64,000 nt of DNA from Saprospiraceae bacterium (GTDB lineage Bacteria; Bacteroidota; Bacteroidia; Chitinophagales; Saprospiraceae). The stretch's first letter is position 1; each line of letters starts with the position of its first letter. The notes under the pieces were generated by a model that was given only the letters and a program-made list of their open reading frames with translations, was not told where the DNA came from and ran no database searches. The translations under genes were made by a program, and so were the position numbers. Location of the stretch: NCBI GenBank assembly GCA_016715985.1, contig JADJXD010000005.1, forward strand, positions 33,445 through 97,444, written 5' to 3'. Shown piece by piece: positions 1 through 9,711 of this stretch.

Positions 1-1697
1 ATGATTCCACCGTCAACCTCTGCCCCTGTGTCTGCGCTAAATGAGGCTTCAAAATATGGGTTCTCGAATACTTCGTTTTGATCCCTTGACTTGCGATCAT
101 ATCCGTTATCTACAAATCGTGAATAGGGTTCGTATTCATCCCACCCGTATGACTTTATTTTTGCGTCTGTGCTTTTTTTGAATGCATAAATCCGATTCTT
201 TGCCAACTTTTCAAGCTGGGTGTATTTCTCGGAGTTGGTTAATTGCTTTGCTTTGACGTTATTTAAACTTGAATTAAAGTACCCGGAAATTGTATCTCCA
301 AAGAAATCAATATCATAAGGTGTCAAGAAGTAAACTGTGTTAGATGACCAATCTGTATAGATCATCAATTGGAATAAATGGCAAAGTCCTTTCAGATAAT
401 CGAGTGTGGAGTCATGTCTTAGGTTCTCACCAATGTTTACCGTGTCGCCATCGTGCAATAATCTTTTACGTGGGGTGTTGAAAAAGACTGATCCGTTGTG
501 TACGTTTAAGACAGAAACCTTTGGGCCAACGCTTGTGTATTCAACATAAACCTTTTCACCCGGCTTAAGTAATAAATTATCTACTCTGAAATTTACGACA
601 TATCCAAATTCGGCAATCTTATTTTTTGTAAATCCTGTTTCGTAAACATCCCTTACATCTTTGTACCCATTTGCGTATTCATGCACTAAACGAAATCCAA
701 TATTGCTTCCTGATCCAAAAGTTGAAGCTTCTGCTATTAAATAGTCGATGATTAAATCTGCCTGTATGTCAAAGATTCCGGGCCGTGAAAATATACCCGT
801 TACAGGATCATAATTGCCTCCTGGGTCTTCGATTTCTATATTAAATTTTATTTTTGTCCAATTCCCTGCTGTCGATGTTAGTCTTGTTGTTAAATAATCA
901 ACTCCATAAAATATATTCTTATACCTCGACGATCCCTCTGTGGTAGCCTTAAACTTAATTCTTTTTAGGTCATCTTCGGAGCTAAATAACTCTTTCTTAA
1001 GTGAATACGTTACTAACCTCCGACCTGTGTCTGTTTCCAAAATAGGGCATGAAAATTTCCATCCGGCTTCACAAAATGCAAGTTGCATGGTCTTAAGAGC
1101 GTGGATAAGTGGCCGAAAATCTGCCATGCTTAAAACTATCTTTCCGTCTTGTTTATTTACATATCGGCCATAAAAACAATGGCCAAAATAATAACCGGGA
1201 TCTCCGTCAAGATACTTGGGGTTATCCTGCCAGTTTGTTTCCAAATTATCTTCCGTGTATTCAAATTCTCCGAAATCCAATTCATCTAAAAAGATGTCCT
1301 TTAATTTATAGAGCCAGTGGTCATCTGAATTGATTAACTGGATTTCGATTCTGTCGGATTGCTTATCGTATTCAATGACCCGAAGTTTGTTCTCTATGAG
1401 GTTTGCGCTTCCAAGTTCCACATCTACCGCGTGATCGGGGTAGTCGTTGTCTATTTGTTCCACATCCATGCTGACCCCTAAAAGAGCAAGATTCTTTTGT
1501 GTTGCCGGCAGCGATGTGTCTAAAACTGTTTCGGCTGTGATCTGATTTATGTCCGTCAGTTTTTGGATTTCTTTGCTCAGGCTCAATCCAAAGTCGGAGT
1601 CAGTATCTAAATAGATCAAATTTCCTACCCTCCAATTCGGATTTATCCAAATGTTACCCGGTGAAGGGTCGCGATATAATAGCCTGATGTCTGCCAT
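1..1697 (-). CDS. Large tail protein, N-terminal 565 residues (runs off window edge)
   Basis: The frame is open from an ATG at 1697 to the window edge with no stop. The upstream Dit-like gene stops at TAATG, overlapping this start. The protein starts MADIRLLYRDPSPGN; an internal ATG at 1127 (MADFRPL) is in frame and is not the start. The equivalent gene near the right end (57837 to 53806) supplies the remaining part and gives a full length near 1343 residues. Position directly after the tape measure and Dit-like genes suggests a tail-tip or baseplate hub protein (Tal-like). No catalytic motif was recognised. Residues about 230-250 differ markedly from the second copy while the flanks are nearly identical. 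Confidence 0.85.
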   Translation of the reverse strand, partial: MADIRLLYRDPSPGNIWINPNWRVGNLIYLDTDSDFGLSLSKEIQKLTDINQITAETVLDTSLPATQKNLALLGVSMDVEQIDNDYPDHAVDVELGSANLIENKLRVIEYDKQSDRIEIQLINSDDHWLYKLKDIFLDELDFGEFEYTEDNLETNWQDNPKYLDGDPGYYFGHCFYGRYVNKQDGKIVLSMADFRPLIHALKTMQLAFCEAGWKFSCPILETDTGRRLVTYSLKKELFSSEDDLKRIKFKATTEGSSRYKNIFYGVDYLTTRLTSTAGNWTKIKFNIEIEDPGGNYDPVTGIFSRPGIFDIQADLIIDYLIAEASTFGSGSNIGFRLVHEYANGYKDVRDVYETGFTKNKIAEFGYVVNFRVDNLLLKPGEKVYVEYTSVGPKVSVLNVHNGSVFFNTPRKRLLHDGDTVNIGENLRHDSTLDYLKGLCHLFQLMIYTDWSSNTVYFLTPYDIDFFGDTISGYFNSSLNNVKAKQLTNSEKYTQLEKLAKNRIYAFKKSTDAKIKSYGWDEYEPYSRFVDNGYDRKSRDQNEVFENPYFEASFSADTGAEVDGGI

Positions 1698-2854
1698 TAA
1701 AAGTCTTCGTTTTGTGAATTAATCGTTTCAGATAAATAGCCTGAGAATTGGAAATCGAGTAGCTTGTTTTTTTCTGTGATCTTTACGCTTGCAGGGTCGA
1801 GTATAAATTTTTCCCACCTCAAATTTGCTCCATAGCCTTTTTGGGCATGATGTCCGGGGCTGGAACAAAAGTTCTGTAAGTACCGAAGTGTTCCCGGCCA
1901 TTCATCAAATTGAATATTGAAGGTTAGTTTTCGCGTTCCAATCGGCACAATAAGACTTTGCCCTCCCGTTTTGTGTTGGGTTTGGCTTAAGTCCATAGGT
2001 TTGTAAATAACCTGTCCTGATCTTTCCAGTTCTTCCGTTAATGGCTTGCCCGTTGCCATCATTGCACGGCCTCCCATCGGCTCTAAGAATAGAACTCCGA
2101 TGTAATTGTCTATTTCGGAGCAACAGCAATATTCGATTCTGTATTCTTTGCCTGGTTCTGCGGTTCCATCGTTTATTAATATAGTTGCATGGGTAGGAGG
2201 GTCAGTAATTGAATAGAGGCTGTAATCCAAACAAATGTACTTTACTGTGGTGGCCCCTGAGAATGTGAAATTTTGTGTTGACCCAGATTGAACTGTTCCG
2301 TTCCAAAATTTTAGTACGCCTGTTCCGATGCCTAAATACCACAGGTAGTCTTTGGAACCATGTAACAGCTTCCATCTGTCGGGTCTTTGGTGCAGTAGCA
2401 GTCCTGTTCTCGGTGCTGTAAATCCGGCCGAGTTGCCCCATAGTGCAATTGTGTCAGAATTTGCATTTGCATTAATGATGTAAAATGTATTCGAGTCGCT
2501 GGAAATTGACTTGACGGTGGCGCAAGTTGTTGAGTTAAAACTAACCTCCCCGTATTTCATCTTCACATCTTTTATGATGTTGCTATCCGTTTGAACGGTT
2601 GCGCTTTCCGTTGGAAATGATGTATAAACCAATTTCCGGGCTATACTTTTAAAATTGCGGTGAAAATCAGTATTGATCGCAAAGGGTTTGTACTTCTTAT
2701 CTTCTTGTAATCGTGTGCCTCCACCTTCGGCCAGATAATAACCAAAATCCAATCGTGTCGGGGGTGTACCTAAATCCGTCATTTGGATGATAAACGGCAC
2801 ATCGAAATGGGCCGGGGAGTATTTCTTTGCTTGACTTATTAAATTGATTGCCAT
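1697..2854 (-). CDS. Distal-tail-like (Dit-like) protein
   Basis: A 385-residue protein lies between the tape measure gene (6 bp upstream) and the large tail protein (TAATG overlap), which is the usual place for a distal tail or baseplate protein. It is rich in beta-forming residues and aromatics and has a run of three cysteines (YCCCSE) near residue 250. The C-terminal part (GTRKLTFNIQFDEWPGTLRYL) resembles the beta-sandwich feel of tail-tip proteins. There is no signal peptide or membrane segment. The role is inferred from position; sequence alone does not prove a Dit fold. The second copy at 57837-58990 is interrupted by frameshifts. Confidence 0.65.
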   Translation of the reverse strand: MAINLISQAKKYSPAHFDVPFIIQMTDLGTPPTRLDFGYYLAEGGGTRLQEDKKYKPFAINTDFHRNFKSIARKLVYTSFPTESATVQTDSNIIKDVKMKYGEVSFNSTTCATVKSISSDSNTFYIINANANSDTIALWGNSAGFTAPRTGLLLHQRPDRWKLLHGSKDYLWYLGIGTGVLKFWNGTVQSGSTQNFTFSGATTVKYICLDYSLYSITDPPTHATILINDGTAEPGKEYRIEYCCCSEIDNYIGVLFLEPMGGRAMMATGKPLTEELERSGQVIYKPMDLSQTQHKTGGQSLIVPIGTRKLTFNIQFDEWPGTLRYLQNFCSSPGHHAQKGYGANLRWEKFILDPASVKITEKNKLLDFQFSGYLSETINSQNEDF

Positions 2855-2860
2855 TATTTT

Positions 2861-5800
2861 TTAAATTACTTTTCTCAAATTAGTTCTGCCCTCTCTTAGT
2901 GCCTCTTTGGTTGCCTGTTTTATTCCTTCCGATGTTCCGGCTGCTGTTCCCCTTGTTGCTCCCCTTTCCACTCTTTCTGATATTGCATCTGCCAGCCTTT
3001 CGATCTGGTCGTCTGAAAATTCAATCTTGTTGTTTCCGCTCCCTCCAAATGGAATAATGATCGGTATCACAGGATCAAATCGTTTTCTTGATGGTGTCTG
3101 AATTTCAAATAAAACCCTGCGCCTTTTCTGAATTGTCTTTGCAATTTCAGTTTCTAAATCGGTAACTGCTCCGGCGTTGGTGCGCTTTCTATCCGAGTCC
3201 AAAAGATTAAACAGCCAATCGTTTTTAGTGGTCTGCTTTGCCGGTGCGATGTATTCGTTTGCATGGAGTATACCTGTTCCAATTGGTCTTTCCCCTGTTT
3301 CATCCGGTGGGGCAACGCTGCCGCCTGTAAAACCGCCCTGCCCTTTACTATTGAAGTATGCACCCTTTGCGAATGTTTGGGATTTCATTTTCGCTATTTG
3401 GATTGCTGTCTGCGCTCCGATAAAAAGAGCTGCAACGGCCCCGGCAATTGGCCCCAACTCCGCAAATGCTTTAATGATTGCCAATGATGAGTCGATGATC
3501 GCTTTTGAAATGGCAGCCTTTTTCCGCTTTTCGCTTTGTTGCCGGTCGATTTCATCAATCTTTTGCGCTTTCTCTCTTTCCAATCTCTCTACCTCTGCGC
3601 TATTTCCCTGCGCTGCTTTGATTTGATTCTCATAGCTCTTTTCAATCCTTGAGCGTTGTGCATCGAATACTTTTTCATTGTTGGCCGCTTCGATTTCAAA
3701 GAGTGCATCTGAAATAGACTGCGCTAAATTTAACGCCTCCTGTTTTGCGATCCGGGCAGCATCTTCCAAATCTTTTTTCCTTGCCTCCCTTCGCTTTAAA
3801 TTTTCCCTTTCTTCCAGCTTTGTTTTGGATAACTCTGCTGCCTCATGAGCTGCCACGCCCTTGTCGCTTAAGTCCTGAATGTTCGATTGTAAATCCTGTT
3901 CAAGTTTTAATCGGCTTGCGTTGTAATCCTTATCGAGTTGTTCAAGTTCTTTTGTAGCCTTTTTGTTGGTCTCAAGTTTAAATTGAGTAGCCGTAACTTC
4001 ATCGACCTTTCCGTCTCTTTGGTCGGAATCTATTTGCAAAAGGTCTAAAGCAAGTTGGTCTTGTATGTTTTGCTTTCGGGCTGCGAGTGTCTGCGCCATG
4101 ATCGAAACCTCCGCTTCGTACTGTTTTTGAAGTCCAGCCTTGATTTCATCTTCAAAATTGGCGCGTAATTCTGCAATCTTGTCCAGTTTTTCCGCTTCGA
4201 TTTCCTGTGATCGCTTAGAAAATTCCTCCTCTGTGATCGCTCCCTGTGCAAGTGCAATTTCAAGGTCTTGAACATTTGATGTAAACTGTATCTCAATTTC
4301 CCTCTCTGCCTGTTGTAAATCAAACTGTGTTTGAGAAATCTTAATGTCGATTTCTGTTTTGTTGATCTCGCCTATGATTCTTAAAACTTCCTGTCGTGTA
4401 TCTTCCAGTTCTTTGGTGGCCTCCTTTAGTGTTTTGGTGCGCTCCTCTTTGATCTTAGTAACGGCTGCGTCCTCTGTCTTTCTTAATGCAGAAATCAACT
4501 CATTGCTTTTCTCAATTTCGATCTGGTCAGCATCCGTTTTAATGGTTTTTAGTTCGAGAGAGTCAAGGTTTTTTTGTATTTCATCGACCTGTCGCTTGGT
4601 GTTCTCTTTTACCTCTTTTATTTTTTTATCAAATTCATTCGGGATAGCTGCAATATCCAAATCAGAAATCTTTTTCTTTAGCTCCTCAATTCTTTTTTGC
4701 TGCTCCTGAATTGCTTTGTCTGCATCTTCATTGAGTTTTTTCTCGGCTTCGATTGATTCTTTAGTTACACTAAGTCTTTTTCCTGATAGTGCCGCCAATT
4801 GAGTGAGTCCTGCTGCTGCTTTTTTAATTAGTTCACTTCGTTTGGCTTCACTTATATCACCTGTATTTAATTCTTTTTGAACGCCCTTAAATTCTGCATT
4901 TAGTTTTAACGCATAGTCTTTGGCTGCTTTACTTGCCTTGTCATCGCTTAATACTTTTGCTGTTTCCCCAATGACTGCCTTTATACGGGTGTTTAGTTTT
5001 TCTGCATCACTAAAACTTGCATTCGTTACAGGAAGTCCAAGAGCCTTTGCGATGGTCTTGTCGTACTCCGAAAATGTTTTATCAACATCATTAATTTGGC
5101 TTTGGAGTTGTTTTATTTCGGCCTCTTTTTCTTGGGTGAATTTTGCAATGGCCTGATCCTGTGTTTGCCCGGATAGTCCTTTGACAAAGTTTTGTCCAGT
5201 TGTTAATCTACCAGCTTTTAAGTGAGCAATTTCAATGCTTTTATTTATCTGTTCGGTCAGTAACGCCTCTTTTGTTTGTGCCTTGATCCTTTCTCCAACT
5301 TGCTTTAAAACGGTGCTGGTTAACTCCTGTTGAATCTGATTCAGACGCTCTATACTTGCATATTCCAAATCATATTGATCTATTAAATCTGGGTACTTTG
5401 TAACCAATTCGGTTATGAGCGCATCACGGCCCTCCCGGCTTAATGTTTCGTCTTTTAGTGCTTCGGTTACGCCCTTAATACTTGAAACCTCCCTGATCGC
5501 TGTTTCTTCCAAAGTTTTTAGCCCTCTTTCAAGTGTACGGGTGCTTTCATCGAATACGTTTACACCCAAAGCAACATCCGAGAAAAACCTTGTTATCGTG
5601 TTTGCTGCGGAAATTAAACCTTTTCCGACTGCCTCTTTGAAGTTATTAAAGTCAACGGTTAATTTTCGTAATCCTTGAAGATCAGTGTTATTGACAGCCG
5701 TTGCAAGTCCTCCAAATTTGCCCTGTACCTCACCTAAGATTATGGCCTGTGCTTTATAAATATCATTTTGCTTTAGTGCCTGTTTGATATTTTCCTGAGC

Positions 5801-7402
5801 GGATGCATCCAATGAAATACCAGCCTTTTGCAAAAGTGTTATTCCTTTGATTGGATTTTCTAAAGCCTTACCAAGTAATTGGGTGGCCCCTTTTAAATCT
5901 CCATCTAAAACAGTTGAAAGGTCAAGAGCTGCTTTTTGTGCATCTTGAAATACTTGCCCCTGAATGTTTCCAAATTTTAACAGGCCGGATGTAATATCAT
6001 TTAAAATCTGATCTCCATCAATTCCCGTGAGTACTTCCAACTCCTTAGCCATTTCCTGCAATCCTTCGGCTGTCTGACCTGAATTGTTGTTGGTAACTTT
6101 TAGCTGCTGGTTAATTTTTGCCAGTGCCGTTTCGGCCTGTGTAAACTCCGTAACAGAACCCTTTGCAAATCCAGTTAATGCCCCCAGCGTGGCAATGATT
6201 CCACCGCCAATTAATCCACCTGTTACAATGTCGGATATACTTGCCAATTTACCGCCCAATCGTGTGAGGCTGTTTCCTGTTTGGTCGAGTGTGCCCCGGA
6301 CTGATGCTAATTCTCTTACCCGGTCGTCTATTTGCCCCAAAACACTTGCCCTTTCTCCTGCCCGTGCTATGTCGTTGCCTAATTCTTTGAACTCATCACC
6401 AAGTTTTTGAATCTCTGCCCGGAGTGCTTTTTCTCGCGCGATCAAATCCCCCTTGAAAATATCACCAAGTTCTTTTTGTGCCAAAAGTCCTTCCCGTTGC
6501 AACTCCTCCAACTTTGGAAGTAAGCCTTGAATTGCGCTTTGGTAGTTACCTACATTGCGCCTGAAATTTCCGATTGACTGCTCCTGTAATGAAACTGTCT
6601 CGTGTATGGAATTGATTTTGTTTTTTAACTCCTGCCCTCTTGCTCCCTCCCTTTCTGCCTGACTTAAAAGATCGTATTCTTTTGCAAGTTTATTGAGTTC
6701 AAGTCTTAGACCGACAACACTATCCTTTGGGATGTTTTTAGCCATGCGCTCAAATTCGGCATTGACCTCTTTTATGGATGTCTTGACTTCTTTTTTCTTT
6801 ATGTTTAATTGATCCAGCTCCTCATTTAACCCAGCCAATAAATTAGCCTTTTGGTCGCTGGTCAGGTCTCCACTTTTCAAAACCTGTACCCGTTGTTTAG
6901 ATATTTCCTTAATCCTGATTTCGACCTGAGACAATGACTTATACAATTGTTGTACACTTTTGTCATCAATATTTTGGATGGATGGCTTTAGTTTGGCTAT
7001 AGTTTCAACTGCTGTCTTGGCTGCTCCGTTTAATTGTGAGAATGCAACGTTGGTTTGTTTGACTTGGGTGTCCGATAATCCTTCCGGGGCTTTTACTTTA
7101 GAAAGTTGCTCCTCTGTTTGTGATACCTGTGCTTGAAGGTCTTTGAGTTGGTTTTTTAACTCCTTTATAGTAGCTACAATTTCCGGGCTTAGTTTTGTTT
7201 CTTTGACCTTCCCCAACACTTTTAATAGATCGTTTATTCCCTGTGCGTCGAATGATGTGTTAAGACTTATTTTGGTAGCTTGAACGCTCTTTATTTGTTT
7301 TTGAACATCGACCAATTTTTTCTTAATTAAATCTAATTCATTCACCGTCTTATCGCTCCCGATAACCGATAGTCTAAAACCGAGCTGTCTTGTTGCTGCC
7401 AT
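2861..7402 (-). CDS. Tail tape measure protein
   Basis: At 1513 residues this is the longest gene of the tail block. It is mostly charged coiled coil with Lys, Glu and Gln repeats, broken by two hydrophobic stretches at about residues 385-415 (Gly-rich, IVTGGLIGGGIIATLGAL) and about 1295-1335 (Ala-rich). This is the normal architecture of a siphophage tape measure protein, which sets tail length and can insert into the host envelope. If the usual 1.5 angstrom per residue holds, the tail would be roughly 220 nm. The gene overlaps the stop of the upstream tail-completion gene (cattaa arrangement at 7400-7404). Its second copy at 58996-63528 is broken in many places. Confidence 0.92.
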   Translation of the reverse strand: MAATRQLGFRLSVIGSDKTVNELDLIKKKLVDVQKQIKSVQATKISLNTSFDAQGINDLLKVLGKVKETKLSPEIVATIKELKNQLKDLQAQVSQTEEQLSKVKAPEGLSDTQVKQTNVAFSQLNGAAKTAVETIAKLKPSIQNIDDKSVQQLYKSLSQVEIRIKEISKQRVQVLKSGDLTSDQKANLLAGLNEELDQLNIKKKEVKTSIKEVNAEFERMAKNIPKDSVVGLRLELNKLAKEYDLLSQAEREGARGQELKNKINSIHETVSLQEQSIGNFRRNVGNYQSAIQGLLPKLEELQREGLLAQKELGDIFKGDLIAREKALRAEIQKLGDEFKELGNDIARAGERASVLGQIDDRVRELASVRGTLDQTGNSLTRLGGKLASISDIVTGGLIGGGIIATLGALTGFAKGSVTEFTQAETALAKINQQLKVTNNNSGQTAEGLQEMAKELEVLTGIDGDQILNDITSGLLKFGNIQGQVFQDAQKAALDLSTVLDGDLKGATQLLGKALENPIKGITLLQKAGISLDASAQENIKQALKQNDIYKAQAIILGEVQGKFGGLATAVNNTDLQGLRKLTVDFNNFKEAVGKGLISAANTITRFFSDVALGVNVFDESTRTLERGLKTLEETAIREVSSIKGVTEALKDETLSREGRDALITELVTKYPDLIDQYDLEYASIERLNQIQQELTSTVLKQVGERIKAQTKEALLTEQINKSIEIAHLKAGRLTTGQNFVKGLSGQTQDQAIAKFTQEKEAEIKQLQSQINDVDKTFSEYDKTIAKALGLPVTNASFSDAEKLNTRIKAVIGETAKVLSDDKASKAAKDYALKLNAEFKGVQKELNTGDISEAKRSELIKKAAAGLTQLAALSGKRLSVTKESIEAEKKLNEDADKAIQEQQKRIEELKKKISDLDIAAIPNEFDKKIKEVKENTKRQVDEIQKNLDSLELKTIKTDADQIEIEKSNELISALRKTEDAAVTKIKEERTKTLKEATKELEDTRQEVLRIIGEINKTEIDIKISQTQFDLQQAEREIEIQFTSNVQDLEIALAQGAITEEEFSKRSQEIEAEKLDKIAELRANFEDEIKAGLQKQYEAEVSIMAQTLAARKQNIQDQLALDLLQIDSDQRDGKVDEVTATQFKLETNKKATKELEQLDKDYNASRLKLEQDLQSNIQDLSDKGVAAHEAAELSKTKLEERENLKRREARKKDLEDAARIAKQEALNLAQSISDALFEIEAANNEKVFDAQRSRIEKSYENQIKAAQGNSAEVERLEREKAQKIDEIDRQQSEKRKKAAISKAIIDSSLAIIKAFAELGPIAGAVAALFIGAQTAIQIAKMKSQTFAKGAYFNSKGQGGFTGGSVAPPDETGERPIGTGILHANEYIAPAKQTTKNDWLFNLLDSDRKRTNAGAVTDLETEIAKTIQKRRRVLFEIQTPSRKRFDPVIPIIIPFGGSGNNKIEFSDDQIERLADAISERVERGATRGTAAGTSEGIKQATKEALREGRTNLRKVI

Positions 7403-7933
7403 TATGCAATTGCTTTTTCAAATTCATCTAAAATCAAATTCCCTTCATCCTCCAATGTGTCTTGTATGGTTGTTCCGATCAGCTCTATTTCTTTACTTGC
7501 TTTTGTGCTTTCGTCAATGAATAATAATCGGCGGCCATTGCCCGAATATTGAAAACTTGATCTCGATGGCATTCCCTCCCTCTTGTGAACGTGTGCCGTT
7601 GCAAACGCTGCGCTTTTGGCTTCTTTCTCTGATCTTCCCTTTGCTCGAAAAAGCGATCAATCCTTCAATGTACTTGCTCGTTTTTCTCCCAGTACTTCTG
7701 CCACCGAAAGGAATACGTTTTGCCTGAACCCCCTTCTCAATGAATACGTGATAATCCAACATCGAAACATCTAAGTTCATGTCGTTTCCATTTTCGGAAA
7801 CTCCAAATAAAATTGAATTGGATAACTTACCCGTGTTGACGTGGCCTTGTTGTTTTAGCTCCTCTTTGATTTCATTTGAGATAGAACCGCCAAATCGGAG
7901 CAACGTGCTTTTAATTTTATCCCTGAGATTCAT
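7402..7933 (-). CDS. HK97 gp10-like neck/tail-completion protein (frameshift)
   Basis: The start is MNLRDKIKSTLLRFGG. The motif HVNTGKLSNSI followed by DYHVFIEKGVQAKRIPFGG matches the HK97 gp10-like family, which joins head and tail. In this copy the frame breaks near 7653, where copy 2 has two extra bases (gaaagaaagc against gaaaaagc), and then ends early at 7514 with an unrelated tail. Copy 2 continues in frame with RAKGRSEKEAKSAAFATA to FEKAIA and stops at the tape measure start. The two copies together give a protein of about 176 residues. The break is probably a sequencing error or a strain-level lesion in one copy. Confidence 0.75.
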
Positions 7934-8112
7934 TAGTTTAATTGTGGGTTAAATGATAAATCAGGAAATACTATTCTCGTTACCAGCTCCGGGCTTTGTA
8001 GGTTCTTATCTTTTTGGATGATGCAAAAAAAGTTAATGTAGAACCCTCCATGTAGAAATGGCTCTATGTATGTGAAATTAAACCGCTCGTATGTCGATTT
8101 AACTTTTTCCAT
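7933..8112 (-). CDS. Small neck-region protein, 59 aa
   Basis: The start at 8112 (MEKVKSTYERFNFTY) is preferred over an upstream in-frame ATG at 8157, because it gives a short overlap with the stop of the preceding gene, as at other junctions here. The stop overlaps the ATG of the gp10-like gene. The 59 residues are rich in Phe and Tyr and have no recognised motif. Position between a 253-residue head-completion candidate and the gp10-like gene suggests a role in the neck or tail terminator, which is inference only. Confidence 0.6.
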   Translation of the reverse strand: MEKVKSTYERFNFTYIEPFLHGGFYINFFCIIQKDKNLQSPELVTRIVFPDLSFNPQLN

Positions 8113-8860
8113 AGACAAATGATTTTCCAGACTGTGTAAAATCAAACGCCACGACATCGCAGTGGTATTCAGTAAATTTTAATTCCATGCTTACCCCAGC
8201 ATAATTATGACCGCTTTGTGGCGGCACAATGCTTAATTCTGTGGTTTGGCCATCGGATAGCATATTGACCAAAAACTCATTTAACTGGGTTTCTCTTACC
8301 ACAAAAGAAGTTATTAAGTTATTGGTGTCCTGATACGTCAAAAGATCGGTATTGAAATATCCGCTTTCGGTGCTTGCGTCTAAGTGGGTAATGGTGCAAT
8401 AACGAACGCTGTCGATGTACTTGCAAACCCGTCTTAGAATTGTCCTACAATTGTTATACACCTCTGCCAGCTCCCGGTCGCTCTTAGTGTTGTTCTGATC
8501 CTTGTTGTTTTCCCAGCGATCAAGTAAATACAGTCTGATCCGGTGTTCTATCTTTTGTGCCTGCCGGTTGTTCTTAAATAAATCCGTAATTGATCCCTGA
8601 TTTTCTTGAACCAATAAAAGCGGTGGCGCAATTTCAAAAACGCTGGACTTCTTCTTATCATATCGTTTCGAGTAACAATAATCTGTGTTATGACTTCTGA
8701 TGTCGTGGTTTAATGTAGCGTGGCTCAATTCATCCACATGGTCAACCCATGCAAACGTATTCACTTCGATGGCTCCATTATCCGGGAAATACATAACCGC
8801 CTCCCTCAGATGTTGAAAGAAGCGGTTAAGTGTGTACGGTGCTTGGGATGGTTTTAACAT
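8099..8860 (-). CDS. Neck or tail-associated protein, 253 aa, unknown
   Basis: This 253-residue protein starts MLKPSQAPYTLNRFFQHL. It contains HDIRSHNTDYCYSKRYDKKK and a C-terminal region rich in beta-type residues (SIVPPQSGHNYAGVSMELKF). I recognise no family motif. It has no signal peptide or membrane segment. It sits upstream of the gp10-like gene in the tail block, so a connector, tail terminator or similar structural role is the best guess. The length would also fit a minor structural protein. Confidence 0.65.
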   Translation of the reverse strand: MLKPSQAPYTLNRFFQHLREAVMYFPDNGAIEVNTFAWVDHVDELSHATLNHDIRSHNTDYCYSKRYDKKKSSVFEIAPPLLLVQENQGSITDLFKNNRQAQKIEHRIRLYLLDRWENNKDQNNTKSDRELAEVYNNCRTILRRVCKYIDSVRYCTITHLDASTESGYFNTDLLTYQDTNNLITSFVVRETQLNEFLVNMLSDGQTTELSIVPPQSGHNYAGVSMELKFTEYHCDVVAFDFTQSGKSFVYGKS

Positions 8861-8879
8861 TTACTTTTTTAGGTTTAAA

Positions 8880-9194
8880 TTATTCTCGCTTTTGTGGGAT
8901 GTTCACCATCCAAACTATTGTTGACTCTTTTATCGGGGTTCCATCCCGGTTTAAGTAGCCTTGTATTTCGACCTTTGGTTTTTCCTTTGTGCCTTTATTT
9001 TTGAACACCCCAAAACCAACATCAGTCTGCGGTGAGCATAGGGCACATTGAGAAAAAAGGAGTACCAGCTGCACTGTGTCCAATTTGGTTGTGTCTTGCG
9101 TCAATGGCTCCGGGGTGCTTGGGCCTGATGGTTGTCCGTGTACGGAAATCGCTGAGAAAAGGATCAATAAAATAAATAGGTTTTTGAAATTCAT
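8880..9194 (-). CDS. Small secreted or membrane-anchored protein with signal peptide
   Basis: A 104-residue protein begins with a clear signal peptide, MNFKNLFILLILFSAISVHG, with a likely cut before QPSGPST. The mature part is short, has two cysteines in SQCALCSPQ and ends NIPQKRE. A Sec signal is surprising inside a tail-structural block, since virion proteins assemble in the cytoplasm. It could be an envelope-acting protein, for example for superinfection exclusion or lysis. No family is recognised. The gene is 2 bp downstream of the next gene upstream and clearly belongs to the same operon. Confidence 0.6.
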   Translation of the reverse strand: MNFKNLFILLILFSAISVHGQPSGPSTPEPLTQDTTKLDTVQLVLLFSQCALCSPQTDVGFGVFKNKGTKEKPKVEIQGYLNRDGTPIKESTIVWMVNIPQKRE

Positions 9195-9196
9195 AG

Positions 9197-9568
9197 TTAA
9201 TTGTTTTTGGTTGTGTATAAATTCGGAAAACTCTTTTTGTGTACGCTCATGTAAACCGGGATGTCTTTCTCTACATAATTTTGTAATCCCTTCATCCCTT
9301 TGTCCATGAAAATATTTTTAATCATTTCCTGATGTTCGACTTGCTCATGCTCCGTAACCGGATATTCAAACCACGGGATCACCCTTTCATTTTTCCAATA
9401 CTCAATTCCGAGCGTCAATAGTTCAAATCCGGGAACCTTTAGAATCTTGGTTTTAAAGATTGGCTTTGGCAGTGCCTTTGCCAGCTCGTTTAAAACGGCC
9501 TTATTCTTCTTGTACTCTTTTAGGGAGTACTTTGGTTTCCATCCTTGCGTATTTACTGCTGCCTCCAT
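9197..9568 (-). CDS. Tail-block protein of 123 aa, unknown
   Basis: The product starts MEAAVNTQGWKPKYSLKEYK and is a soluble, basic and aromatic-rich protein with no recognised domain. The start codon overlaps the 3' end of a 52-residue gene, and the stop lies 2 bp before the signal-peptide gene, so the three genes are tightly packed. Position between a 341-residue protein and the neck genes would fit a tail-assembly chaperone. There is no visible slippery sequence to support that reading. Confidence 0.6.
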   Translation of the reverse strand: MEAAVNTQGWKPKYSLKEYKKNKAVLNELAKALPKPIFKTKILKVPGFELLTLGIEYWKNERVIPWFEYPVTEHEQVEHQEMIKNIFMDKGMKGLQNYVEKDIPVYMSVHKKSFPNLYTTKNN

Positions 9569-9711
9569 ATCTTGTTTGGTAGATTTGCGATGTCGTGAAT
9601 GAATGCTATGTCTCCATGTGGTTGTTCAAGGTTAATATCCCCATTGGTGAGATTGATTAACTCTTGTTCTTTTTTGGGGTTCTCGTCTGTGAAATTCTTA
9701 GGAACGTGCAT
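9553..9711 (-). CDS. Very small ORF, 52 aa
   Basis: An ORF of 53 codons starts MHVPKNFTDENPKKEQ and ends NLPNKIWRQQ. The start overlaps the end of the upstream 341-residue gene by 14 bp and the end overlaps the start of the 123-residue gene by 16 bp. This tight overlap and the ordinary protein-like composition argue that it is real, filling a gap that would otherwise be the only one in the block. Function unknown; it is acidic at the N-terminus and hydrophilic throughout. Confidence 0.55.
   Translation of the reverse strand: MHVPKNFTDENPKKEQELINLTNGDINLEQPHGDIAFIHDIANLPNKIWRQQ

Larger units (their letters stand above)
1..7871. repeat. Direct repeat copy 1 (left end)
   Basis: This stretch matches 56144-64000 almost end to end in the same orientation, with an offset near 56143. 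Most of it is identical, with patches of clear allelic divergence (for example around 850-950) and scattered single-base indels in the other copy. Copy 1 keeps the tape measure and Dit-like genes intact. The likely meaning is end redundancy of a wrapped circular genome. Confidence 0.93.

Noticed and set aside
3177..6410. Plus-strand ORFs opposite the tape measure gene
   Set aside because: They are antisense shadows of a long coiled-coil gene, with low-complexity Ser/Phe-rich translations.
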